The notes under the pieces are model-generated. The model made no database searches. It was given only the letters and a program-made list of their open reading frames with translations, and was not told the DNA's origin. Source: Isoetes taiwanensis (Eukaryota; Streptophyta; Lycopodiopsida; Isoetales; Isoetaceae). From it: 64,000 bases of DNA. The stretch spans positions 14,624,863 through 14,688,862 of the forward strand of contig JAJEKV010000036.1 in the NCBI GenBank assembly GCA_021234155.1, read 5' to 3'. A program made the position numbers and the translations under genes. Below are positions 9,951 to 19,995 of the stretch, in pieces (within the stretch, counting starts at the first letter, position 1; every line of letters starts with the position of its first letter).

Positions 9951-12950
9951 TTTGAAGTTTATACTGGGTGGTATGTACTGATAATGAAGTTTATGTTGGG
10001 GTTATTATCATCAATTTGAGTGCTTTGTGCTATGATAATGCTGTTCTTTATTTGCTATTTTGCCATGGCATTTTAACACCTCAGATGTTTTATAATTTGG
10101 TTATCTTTGCATTGGCCATTCAGTAAACACTTCGACTCAAAAAAAGAATTTCAAAAATATAATCAATAAGTGATGCAATAAGTCATGTTCCATTGAAGAA
10201 AATTGGAAAATGCGGCATCAACATCTTTAACCTCTCTTACAGCTGAATAAACCTCAAATGGCACAAATTTGAAGTTCTTAAGAAACACTTGGGATTCTGT
10301 GCACAATTTTTTTGTAATTTAACTCTAATTGCTTTAATATTCATAAGGCTTGTGAAATGGATGCATCTTCTCCTTGCGCACGTTGAATTTGAGCTTAGGC
10401 TTTTTTGTCTACCAACTGAACAACAGATCCACACTTGAGTCACACTGATGGGCATGGTTGTATTGCCTTGTAAGAACTAACAGTGACTGCGAGAGGGGAT
10501 GCATTAGAAGGAATGAAGAGTACGATTCAAATACTATTGGGTACTATAAATGCTGACGTGCTCTTACATAATCACCGAGTAGTCATGCCATTTAATGGTC
10601 ATAAATGATAATATCTATGGTGCTGCCATAGGAATCTCACTAACAAATTTTTTTTGACTTCCATGTCCTTATGCCAGGTAATATAAGTAGGAATTTCTCC
10701 AATATTGAATACTGGGTTTGTGACACTAGACTGGCTTGTGCCAAATGCACAAAATGTTGTCTTTTAAAGATCTTAATGCAATTTCTATGAGATATTTAGC
10801 CAGATCAAATGATGCAATTATAAGAAAAAGAAACTTTTGTGGTTAGATGTTGCTTTTATGAAATTTTGTAAGCTCCAACTGTGAGAGTTGGGGCAAGGGT
10901 AATATGCCTACAAACTGATGGAGTGTACAACTGGGATTTATGGCATGGCAAACAGAGTCAAGGCCATGTGGGAGAACGATACCTTCAGAGGAACTTGCAC
11001 AATGACTTATTGTTAACCTTATATACTAACATGTTGCAATTGCAAATTTATGAGAAACGACTGCATATCACGGTTTATATAGAGGAACGAAATCCTTCTA
11101 GCCAGCTTCCAAATTGTCCTACAGTGTTTGGAAAATTCCTGTTAAGGTAATAAACATTACAGAATTTGTATCTGTCACATAAAATGATCATGTTGTGTCA
11201 TCATATAAGCTAGGGAAAATCTAAATTAAGAGAAAACTATGGGCCAAAGATTAACAAATGTTGCTTGCCTTTATGGAGGAGCCCTATATTTGTTCTTCAC
11301 AAAGAAGAGGAATGATCTGATTCCCTCTTAGTTTTCAAATGAAGTAAATGGAGTCATCATTGTCACCTTTTCTCCCCAGTATTGTAAAATAGCAGAGAGC
11401 TTAAATCTTTTGGCCATCTCGTACTTCAAGACAGTCCAATGTACTATGGCAATGATCTTGAAGTACATGATGAAAAAGCTCTACAAAAGTGACATATGTA
11501 GACTATAATGGCGAATGCAGAGGCTATATAGACATATTAAATTGTTCTAGAGAGCTGTAAAAATGGAGATGTAAGGCACGACTTCTTTGGGCATGCCAAA
11601 GTTCTAATAGAAGAAACATTCTGCATTAAATTAGCAGCTCTTAAGTATTGAATGTCATGGTACTAGTTTAGAGTAGTATGCAATGCAATTAAAGCGGTAA
11701 CTATGTCCGTCATTAAGAATTAGTATGCATTCTCTCATACCATGTCTTATGCATCAGATAACTTTAAGATGCACATGCAAGTAGTAATCATGTATTTGGT
11801 GGATTGGCCAATGTAACCTACCTTTGCAAATGATACAACATTAAAATAGAAACAAAGTGGAAATAATGATGAGTCTTATGGATATTTGTAATGTGAATTC
11901 TGTAAGTCAGCATATGAGTTTTCTAATCAACCCATTACTGGAATATATGAACAAAATGGGTAGCTAAGAATGGTACATAGATATCAATGGGACGATACAA
12001 AGCCAATGATTTCCTCTATTAGACAATCGAAGACTGAAGATTCACAACTAGAAACCATACATGAGACTATGCATCTCAATGTAAGGACGAAATGCTCGAC
12101 TCATGGCTTTGAGTTTATGCTTCATTCACAGCCATATGCTTTGAAGCTATAAGCTTTCAACAGATCTGATGAAGGATCAATCAAATACAATAGTTAGCTA
12201 GTGGACCCTAGCACTAGTCGGAACGATGCTCAAACAGATGCAAAAATATGGAACAAAATACGTGGATGTAGGAAAAGAGAACCGACTCCGCAATACTCTA
12301 ATAAGATGTTATGCCCTGCACTCGATAAACAAATGACTATTGCATCTTACACTGATGTTTCATGATTAGATCTGTTGTGCCCTGCACTTCATAATCAAAC
12401 TATTGTATTGTAGCTAGTGTAATTGGATTCTTGCAACCTAGAGTGAATTTTTTGCAATGCCTAAAGCACCACGTTTATGCTTTGGTCCATATGAAAATGT
12501 CATTCAACATACATGTCTTAAAGGGCAAGCAACAATGTGATTCCAAGGAGGACTATATAAGATACTTACCTTACTCTCATAGACACACTATTTTTTAAAT
12601 TGCAGACTACAATCTGATGCCTTGTCTTCTACATCACCAAATAATCCACAATAACTATACACTGCATGCAAGCCTTCTGTACTTTTGTTGCACTGCTTGT
12701 AACATGCATTTCTCCTGCCATTGGTTCTGTAATAAACACTGTGTTGCTAGCAAAAAGTTGTTGTAAGTCTTAAGGTCCAGTGACTAACAATTACAATCGA
12801 CCCTGGAGATGGAATAAATGTATGGCCTCCTCTCGAGCTAGCAGTAGTCATACGTACCCTATTCATTTTAGCGCAGGATGTGGAAACATGCAACCTTTAC
12901 CCTGTAAATTATTGTACACGCCATAGTCTCCATAGGAAACTTGATTCCAT

Positions 12951-13160
12951 AGGATTAATGGAAAAGAAGGGATAACCTAGGAAATGCTGAAAATTGATTT
13001 TGGAGGAGAAATGGGAAAGAAGGGATGGAAACAGGAAAATAAAAGATGGCCCGAGAGGATTAATGAAAAAGAAAGGATAACCTAGGAAATGTTGAAAGTT
13101 GATATTGGAGGAGAAATGGGAAAGAAGGGATGGAAACGGAAAAGCAGAAGATGGTTCGAG
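12951..13160. repeat. Tandem duplication, period 105 bp
   Basis: AGGATTAATG starts both units (12951 and 13056). Each continues with GATAACCTAGGAAATG and GGAGAAATGGGAAAGAAG at matching offsets, with few differences. Confidence 0.85.
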
Positions 13161-13436
13161 GGCTCTTTCACAATGCTGCAGACATTAACTAGCAACAAAA
13201 ATACTTGAAAAAGTTGAAACCTGAACATGAAGAAAAATGAAGAAGCAAAGCGATGAAAAGGCAAGCAGAATTCGTAGCAATGAGGCTGGTCCAGAGGAAG
13301 AAAGAAGATCACGACCTACAGTATCTCTATCTCAATGTATTAGCAATTTTCTAATTTCCTCGGCCTTAGATTTCCAAAAATAAACATCTAACGATCTAGG
13401 AACATGCCACGTGAGTTTTTGGTGAGGTGGAGGTAC

Positions 13437-13500
13437 CACATGTATAGGCTAGAATTGCAAGAAAGGTTGTAGGCTTGGTTGGGTTGGTGTGCTAAAAAAA
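13437..13500 (+). repeat. Dispersed repeat, copy 1 (copy 2 at 15526-15590)
   Basis: Shares ATAGGCTAGAA, then AGGCTGTAGGC/AGGTTGTAGGC and GGGTTGGTGTGCTAAAAA/GGGCTGGTGTGCTAAAAA with 15526-15590, same orientation about 2.1 kb away. Both end in A-runs. Possibly ends of a short interspersed element; origin unknown. Confidence 0.6.
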
Positions 13501-15525
13501 AGAAAAAAGAAGAAGTTTAGCTAAATGCTAGAAAGCATGAGAGGGAAAATTTGTAGAGTTTAGCTAAATCACAAAAAGTTTCGGGCAAGTTTAGCTTATG
13601 TCATTATGGCTAATAAGAAATATGTAATTAGTGATTTATTCCCTGTTGCTATACATTCCCACATCGCCTTATCATAATAGTGTAGCCAAAATTTCTTTTT
13701 GAACTCTACCCATCCTCTTAACTGGCTATGCTTGTACCACATTGAGCAATAATTTATACCACAGCTGATCCATCTCCTTACTAGTTTAGCATCTGCTATT
13801 AATGCAAGAGGTCCATTCCTGTTATGAAAATTGGCTGGAATCTACTACGGTGGAGTGGTAGCAGCATCCAGAGCATTGCCACTTAATGTGCATAAATTTT
13901 TCACTGTTTTCCATGCGGTGAGTAAGCCCTTAAGAGAAGAGGAAGCATCTGCGTTGGTCTTAAACCATTGAACAATGACCATGGAAGGGCAACTTGTATT
14001 GACATTTTATTATGTCTGCATGAAAGCAGTACGACCTAGAGATATTGAGCAAGACTAGATGCTGGTTTGTGATTACAGATGGGATCATAATATATAGCAT
14101 GTCATAATATTATTTCCTACTTCATGAGTGCATAGTCAGTTCTTTTATTACTTTCATTGAAGATAATCGATTACTCAATAGCTTTTGTCGAAGGCATCAA
14201 TTAATATAAAATCAATTTCAAATGAAGGCCCACATGACACGCCTTAGTATGCTTTGTTACGGTTTACTTCAAATCCTATATTTTAAATTTCTTTGAAAGA
14301 GCTACAAATCGTTTCTTCTTGAGACATTACTTATCCTATCACATACGGATCGTACGTGTTCACACATATAATTGCTAGTAGACTTTAGATGACGAGTCCA
14401 AGCTAGCATTGAATTTGTCAATAAGCTAACATTGAACTCCATAGATGCTAAAATATATTTGACACATTGCTTTGACAAGTTGAGTTACGAAGAAACTTAT
14501 TGTTGTTGTATTTTAGTTGTGTGAGATCTGATATAAGAATATGAAAAGGGTGCAATATTATGTGGACTTCACAAGGACACAAGATGTTTAATTGCTAGAA
14601 AACATATGCATGGTAATCATAATGTATTGATGGAAAGCCGAGCACGTGAATACATGTGCAATTTCACCTTCTCCATGAAGAAATACATATAAGAAACAAT
14701 CTTTATGGCATTCCTTTGTGTTTTATGGTTTTGTTGACCCAAGTATTTCTACACAAAGTGAAGTTTTCTAGCAAAGTTGGATATATCTTCTAGCTTCCTA
14801 GGACCCACTTTTGTGGTATAGTATCCTTAATTTAGAGATACAAGACTATTCTAAATCAACCATTCCACCATGAATAATACGCACGACTTTCTATGTTGTT
14901 TTTCTAAGATATTTAATTACATTGTTCTAAATTTTATGTAAATGTACAACATAGTGGAGAACTTTTCTATAAACATAGTTGTATAATTCTTGTTTCACTC
15001 ATAAACCCTTGTAGAATAAAGGAAAGATGCTTTCGGGTCCGTTATCTCATCCACAGCTAAGTGTTCTCAAAGTTATTCTTATTTGACGATCATTTTCTCC
15101 ACATCACTATGCGTAGGATGTACATTTGCAATGCAAATCATTTGATTCAATGTCTGCAATGAATATGCATAGATTGGCATAGTAGAATTGCACCTCCTCA
15201 CCTAGTACATCAAAAATACGCAAAGTTGAAAACCTTTATAAATTTATAATGCAACTAGAAAGAAGTGTCAACAGGAGCAATAAAGTAGAGGTGGGAGGTG
15301 GGGCTCATTAAAAATTGGAAGTGCAACATCATGTAGAAGGTAGTGTATTCAAGATGGTAGACATTAGCATACATGGATATGCAATGGTTAGACACCTAGT
15401 ATTATATATTTCACATTTATGGTTGAAATGGGAAATATGGGAAACTGAAGAGACTACTTTTTCAAGTTGAACTAAAGCAACAACCAAAAAAAAAAAGAAA
15501 ACATCAGATTTTGATGACATGGAAA

Positions 15526-15590
15526 TTACACGTGGATAGGCTAGAACTTGAGGAAAGGCTGTAGGCCCGGTAGGGCTGGTGTGCTAAAAA
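15526..15590 (+). repeat. Dispersed repeat, copy 2
   Basis: Partner of 13437-13500. Confidence 0.6.
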
Positions 15591-15750
15591 TATTTTAAGA
15601 AGTGCATCTTTTTCAAATTGTCTGCCAAATTTACAACTCATTATTCTCTTTTAGTTTAAATACATTTCCTACACCATTCCAAGATATGCAATGAGAGATA
15701 AAGCAAGAGGGATTTGCGCATATCCATATCTATTTTTTATTCCCCCTGGA

Positions 15751-17243
15751 TGTAACGTTCCAGTCTTTATATACGGTCCCACGGCATATACCATATCAAG
15801 ACCGCAACGCTGCGCACGCCATCCAATCGACGCGGTAAGCCGACGATACCCAAGCAAGGGGGCTCTAGGGGGCAATTGCAAGGGTGCACACACTTAACAA
15901 TGTGCGCACTTAAGACCTTTAACCCATTAAAAGTAGACCAAGGGTCATGGAAACCCTAACCCTAACTGGGAGCCTATGTAAGGTAACCAAACCCTAACTT
16001 TCCCTTTTTCGCCCACAGACCTTCCGTGTTCCAATTCGCGCGCCTAAGGAGTCAATTCCAACTCCCACGATCTTCCCCCGCGCGCCCAGCCTTGTCGATC
16101 ACTCTTCCACCGCATCCCGGGCGTAATCGAGACATGGACGCCTGGATCGAGGAGGAACCGTGGATCGGTATTTGGTCGATTGAATAGCCTAAACCTTATT
16201 CCAGCCTTCGAACCAGTAGGTTTAGCCTATTAAATCACCCTTAGTAGCCAAGCTGATCCTGAGATTGACTCTAACTAAAGAACCTAACTCTATGAGATAG
16301 ATTAGTTCTTATTACTTATGTTGATATGATGGACGGATGCATTCTGTGGACTCATTGTATTGGGAAGGGGGGTAGAGACTTAAAGCTTAGTAGATGATGC
16401 TCCTAGCTAGTCCCTCTTAGTGCATTACTAGATTTCGGCCTCCGTGCATAGGAGCCACACCTGGTTGTGGGTGAAGGGGCCAGACCGGCCGAGCAAGAGG
16501 TTCGTGGTTCGACCCCTGAACGATCCCTCCGTGTGTAAGGCCTACCGGGGATCATTGTGACTAGGTCTAATGGCTTACCACCGAAAAGTGGTAAGGCATG
16601 GGCCTCGACACCCCGTGGGTGGGGTTCACCTTCCAAGGGTTCAAGTCGAATAAGGGCAAGGGCCCTCTAGTCACCTTGGGTCAAGATGTAGATCTCCGGA
16701 GGGAGTGATCCCTACCTGCCCCATCGACCGGGAGATGCAACCCGTGAATAGCCCCTTTGGCTATGCACCCTGGCTGCTACAATTAGGTCCCAACACTTTT
16801 CAAAATTACTCTCGCAAAGTGTGCACAAGAGGGGCGGATGGAGTGAACAACCCTATGCCATGTTCTCATGCCGCCAAATCCATTGCCATGAATTCCCCCT
16901 CGCCTGCAATGAACTCGAGACCCAAGCCGTCACCATCCCTTTGAGTTTGAGCCTTGGGTAGGAACCCCTATGTATGATGCTGATCATTGTCTATGCAGAT
17001 GTTGATGCACCACCCTTCTGGGTGGATATGTGATTATGTTGTTTACCGACATGTATGTTTACGCCTCCACGCCTAGGTAGGCCCCCGAGGGAGAGAGGGT
17101 AAAATGACCCCTTCATTCTTCCCACCGGGACCCGTGACGGGTGCAGTGATATGTAGAGGGCCCTCAGACAAGATGGAGCTGGTATGGGGATGAACTCCTT
17201 TTTGTATACCTGGAGTGCATCGATATGAGTAGGGGACGCCACA
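15751..17243 (+). repeat. Chromovirus 5' LTR
   Basis: Begins TGTAACGTTCC and ends CGCCACA just before the primer-binding site; 1,493 bp. Positions 15751-16681 align with 27271-28198 with many small indels and substitutions, so the insertion is not recent. Contains two AAACCCTAAC telo-box motifs (15951 and 15989). Confidence 0.88.
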
Positions 17244-17258
17244 AAGGTATCGAGCAAT
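17244..17258 (+). other. Chromovirus primer-binding site
   Basis: AAGGTATCGAGCAAT directly follows the LTR. It matches the iMet-type site with one A missing from TATCAGAGC and the leading T replaced. The related element at 57123 keeps the full TGGTATCAGAGC. Confidence 0.75.
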
Positions 17259-17453
17259 GTTCTTGGAGACCAAGAGCAAAGCACCGACCATGCTCCCAGA
17301 GTACTAACTTGATAGGATCCTCAAACCCTCGAAAAGTGGGAATTTTTTTTTCTCATTTTGTAGTTTATGCTAAGCTAGTAACAAAGCTAAGTGAATTGGA
17401 ACATAATAAGACTAAAAAGAATGAGCCAAAACCTTCTACGGGCAAAATAGGTG

Positions 17454-17521
17454 GTCTCACACACGCCGCTAAATGGTCAAAGAACTAAACTTTAGTTTTT
17501 GAGCATGGCCACCCGTGAGAC
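17454..17521. repeat. Leader palindrome P1 (before ORF1)
   Basis: Imperfect palindrome of about 68 bp: starts TCTCACACGCCGC, centre ACTAAACTTTAGTTT, ends GTGAGAC. One of four related copies (17454, 17646, 19417, 19616). Confidence 0.85.
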
Positions 17522-17645
17522 ATTAAACCAAGAACACCTTAAAATTTGATGAATTTGAGAAAAGTAATAGGGTAAGGCGAGTTCTAAGGTAAGAATTAGT
17601 TAGAATAGTATGTTTCAATCACTTAAATTACTCAAAAATGTGCAA

Positions 17646-17713
17646 GATCTCACACGTCGCGCCTGGTCTAAAAACTAAACTCTAGTTTTTGAGCGAGGCA
17701 CAACGTGTGAGAC
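17646..17713. repeat. Leader palindrome P2 (before ORF1)
   Basis: Same family as P1: ATCTCACACGTCGCGCC, centre AAACTAAACTCTAGTTTTT, end GTGTGAGAC. It starts 192 bp after P1 and ends about 100 bp before the TATA box. Confidence 0.85.
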
Positions 17714-17815
17714 CAATAATTAGAAAACTCTGAAATAAGTGTATGTTTTAAGTCGATAGGTGTCCTGGCACGTTAAATAGAGCAACTTGAATCTTGACCT
17801 AAAAATTGTCAAAGC

Positions 17816-17824
17816 TATAAATAG
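17816..17824 (+). promoter_or_regulatory. TATA box for ORF1
   Basis: TATAAATAG, 114 bp upstream of the ORF1 ATG. The same nonamer precedes ORF2 (19874) at 122 bp from its ATG and occurs in the related element (58415). The repeated palindrome pair - TATAAATAG - ATG layout is the main reason to call it a promoter; no transcript evidence is available. Confidence 0.65.
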
Positions 17825-17929
17825 ATGTAGGCCCCCCTCATTTGTAATGTTCCATGCCTTAGAAATCTGCTCCCGCTCCCCTAAGGCGATCTTTTTGGCG
17901 CCCGACATCCGATCGTCGATCCGTCAAAT

Positions 17930-18607
17930 ATGGCCCGAATAAAACAGATCACCAGAAAGCCCGCCAGCGAATCGACCAACAGCCCCTTGATCCCAAAGAT
18001 GATTCAAATAAGATGCTTCAGAGCCTCCTTAACACCAACGGTCAATCTTCTTCGAGCGAGGGAGAACCTTCGGATGAGCACAATAGGGAAGGATCCCAGC
18101 AGAGAGGAGAGCAGAACGAGGAGATGGACCAGCAGATCGACCGGGAAGAAGACGTGCACTCGGATGCAGGAACATAAGCTGCTCGAAGAGGAAGAGGAGG
18201 GAGCACAGAGAGAAAGGAGAACCAAGGCCCGTGGAGGAGGGAGAGGCCGGCCACTCCGTGAGCCGACCATTGAAGAGCAACTCAAGCCCGGATCCGCTGA
18301 AGGAGGCCGAGGAGCGAGAGGAATGGGGAGCCGAGGCTTGAGCCGGGCGGAGGAAGAAGACCTCGGCGCTATCGCGGGCACGGCCAAAGGATGCCGCCGA
18401 GAAAGGAAGAGGGAAGAAAAGAAGAGGAAGAATGAGGAGGAGGAGGCGAAAGCAGCAGAGGAACCGAAGAAGAAGAAGGGGAAATTTGTGGTGGGCCCAA
18501 GGAAGCTCAAGGAAGTTCCGCAAACAAAGAAGCCCAACCCTAAGATCGCGGATCACCGAACGGCCGCCACCGACCAGCCCCCCCTCCCCTTCGGACGACT
18601 TAGATGA
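17930..18607 (+). CDS. ORF1 N-terminal part: H3-tail-like start and charged linker
   Basis: 226 codons including stop, beginning MARIKQITRKPASES. Aligned with the H3 tail this keeps A1, R2, K4, Q5, R8 and K9 in exact register (T3 to I, S10 to P). CENH3 proteins also begin MAR-x-K. Then follow an Arg/Ser-rich part, an acidic run (about residues 85-90), Gly/Arg-rich stretches and a Lys/Glu-rich part, low complexity and probably disordered. ATG context is good (G at +4) and lies 114 bp after a TATA box. Near its end the coding frame appears to pass, through one indel, to the frame of the histone-fold part: the other frame reads DDLDEDFNPNTGWKLF at 18594-18641, then an in-frame TAA. So the gene is a frameshifted copy of one protein of about 450 residues. 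That the two parts are one protein is inference. Confidence 0.72.
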   Translation: MARIKQITRKPASESTNSPLIPKMIQIRCFRASLTPTVNLLRARENLRMSTIGKDPSREESRTRRWTSRSTGKKTCTRMQEHKLLEEEEEGAQRERRTKARGGGRGRPLREPTIEEQLKPGSAEGGRGARGMGSRGLSRAEEEDLGAIAGTAKGCRRERKREEKKRKNEEEEAKAAEEPKKKKGKFVVGPRKLKEVPQTKKPNPKIADHRTAATDQPPLPFGRLR

Positions 18608-18662
18608 AGACTTCAACCCCAACACCGGGTGGAAGCTCTTCTAAACCCCCTGTGACGAAAGC

Positions 18663-19274
18663 GTGCAATACCCACCAAGAGCACCTCCCCTGGAGCAGCC
18701 GGACCAAGTGCGTAAGCCCCTGGCAAGTACCCGGGAATTTGGGACAGAAGAATGCCACGACCCCGCCCGAGAGTCCTATGTCACCTGGACCCCGGCCAAG
18801 GTCTATGAAAGGAAGATGAGGGAACATGAGGCGTACATGAAGAAGTGGGAGGCTTACAACTCCTACTACCAAGAGAACAGGGTCAAAACCATCGAGGGTG
18901 GACATCCAACGAAGACCCAGACACTAAGGCCGCCACCACCAAAGCCCAAGGCCCCTAAGAAGCCAGCCAAGAAGAAGCCCAGCAGGAAGGAGACCGAGAG
19001 AAGAGCACTAAGAGAGATTAGGCACTTCCAGCGCAGTTACGGCCTCCTAATTCCCCGTGCCCCCTTTGCTCGTTTAGTTAGAGAAGTCATGCAGGACTTC
19101 AACACTGGCATGAGGGTCACAGACGAGATGTTGCTGGCACTGCAGGAAGCGGCGGAGCAGAGAATAGTGCAACATTTTGAAGACTCGACGGCTTGCACTG
19201 TTCATGCGAAGCGAGTAACCCTCATGAGGAAGGACATGCAATTAGCTAGTTTAATTAAGGGAGATCCCAAATAA
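18663..19274 (+). CDS. ORF1 C-terminal part: histone H3 fold (H3/CENH3-like)
   Basis: An uninterrupted 203-residue frame with no intron. Residues 1-112 are a Pro/Lys-rich linker with a Tyr/Trp-rich helical stretch. Residues about 113-203 are a whole H3 core: alpha-N ALREIRHFQRSYGLLIP, alpha-1 PFARLVREVMQDF, loop 1, alpha-2 MLLALQEAAEQRIVQHFEDS, then HAKRVTLMRKDMQLASLI. About half of the core residues match canonical plant H3 as I recall it. The H3-H3' interface Cys, His and Asp (C110, H113, D123 by H3 numbering) are kept. EIRHFQ, LLIP and VTLMRKD resemble plant CENH3, but loop 1 has canonical H3 length. K56 is R and K79 is N. It ends in GDPK at the histone C-terminus. The first Met shown is not the real start. 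It lies between the 5' LTR and gag of a chromovirus, between two palindrome pairs. Confidence 0.9.
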   Translation: MQYPPRAPPLEQPDQVRKPLASTREFGTEECHDPARESYVTWTPAKVYERKMREHEAYMKKWEAYNSYYQENRVKTIEGGHPTKTQTLRPPPPKPKAPKKPAKKKPSRKETERRALREIRHFQRSYGLLIPRAPFARLVREVMQDFNTGMRVTDEMLLALQEAAEQRIVQHFEDSTACTVHAKRVTLMRKDMQLASLIKGDPK

Positions 19275-19416
19275 ACATTTTGTAAATAATCAAAAATTTT
19301 GTAATATAAATCAATTTTGAGTACTTTATGTGTCTAAACTTGTTTAATTAGGACAAGTTAGCAAGTAGTAGCTTTTGTTTTAGTAAAATAGCACATTTTC
19401 GCATCAAAAGTGTGAT
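19275..19416. other. ORF1 3' region
   Basis: AT-rich, no gene. TTTGTAATATAAATC after the stop might act as a weak poly(A) region; not demonstrated. Confidence 0.3.
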
Positions 19417-19483
19417 GTCTCACACGCCGCTACCGGTAAAGAAACTAAGGTTTAGTTTTTGACGAGGGCGCCACCTGTGAGAC
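19417..19483. repeat. Leader palindrome P3 (before ORF2)
   Basis: GTCTCACACGCCGC at the left, ACTAAGGTTTAGTTTTTGA at the centre, GCGCCACCTGTGAGAC at the right. Same family as P1 and P2, about 1.96 kb downstream of P1. Confidence 0.85.
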
Positions 19484-19615
19484 CTTGCCCAAATTTGCCC
19501 AAAAGCTCCCAAATTGACCAAGTAAGGGGTCAATTCTGCCTAATTTGATGAGTCTGTCATCCTTACACCCTTATTTTACCCAAATTGGACATGTTTTGAT
19601 CAAAATGGGACTGAT

Positions 19616-19683
19616 GTCTCACACGTCGCGCCTGGTCAAGAAACTAAAGTGTAGCTTTTGAACGAGGCGCTACCTGTGAGACC
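19616..19683. repeat. Leader palindrome P4 (before ORF2)
   Basis: GTCTCACACGTCGCGCCTGG at the left pairs with the reverse complement of AGGCGCTACCTGTGAGACC at the right, 199 bp after P3. The P1-P2 and P3-P4 spacings are nearly the same. Confidence 0.87.
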
Positions 19684-19873
19684 TCCTACCATTTCTACAC
19701 CATAACTTGTCCAAATGATCTCCAACTTGTTATGTTAGGATCTTTAGGTAACCCAGTCATGCTCAAACCCTTAAATTAGTCTTCCAATTCCCATTTAGAC
19801 CTCAATATAGGCTAGAATTGCCCAACTCCAAGATTTTCCAAGTCACCCAAAAATTAGGGTTTCTCCCTTTTTC

Positions 19874-19882
19874 TATAAATAG
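19874..19882 (+). promoter_or_regulatory. TATA box for ORF2
   Basis: TATAAATAG again, followed by a GGTCCCTCATTTC stretch similar to the CCCCCTCATTTG after the ORF1 TATA box. The first good ATG (19996) is 122 bp downstream. Confidence 0.6.
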
Positions 19883-19995
19883 GTCCCTCATTTCTTACGT
19901 AGCACCCTACGAATTTGCTCCTGCCCCCTTAGTCGATTTCCCAGCTCCCCGAGGCTCTTGCATCCGGCTTGCTAGTCTCTTCCTCGCTAGACTCC

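Larger units (their letters stand above)
9951..15750. other. Long gene-free stretch
   Basis: About 5.8 kb without a convincing gene. The longest open frame (10881-11150, 89 codons) has no motif I recognise. It contains a 105-bp tandem duplication near 13 kb and two related copies of a roughly 65-bp sequence (13437 and 15526). Part may be the body of the Helitron whose 3' end is at 9922. Confidence 0.5.

Noticed and set aside
10881-11150. 89-codon plus-strand frame as a gene
   Set aside because: No recognisable domain, no promoter or splice context; kept only as possible Helitron cargo.
15951-15966. Interstitial telomere
   Set aside because: Only two repeat units, present in both LTRs; a promoter-type telo-box is the simpler reading.
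16440-16560. tRNA-derived SINE inside the LTR (GGTTCGACCCC looks like a B box)
   Set aside because: No matching A box or tRNA fold, and the motif is decayed in the 3' LTR.
18004-18625. Long minus-strand frames (177 and 198 codons) opposite ORF1
   Set aside because: They are the Phe/Leu/Ser-rich antisense reading of the purine-rich charged region of ORF1; no motif of their own.
17930-19274. Functional host CENH3 gene
   Set aside because: It has no introns, is frameshifted, and is framed by the LTR, primer site and leader palindromes of a retroelement; a host gene would have introns in the core.
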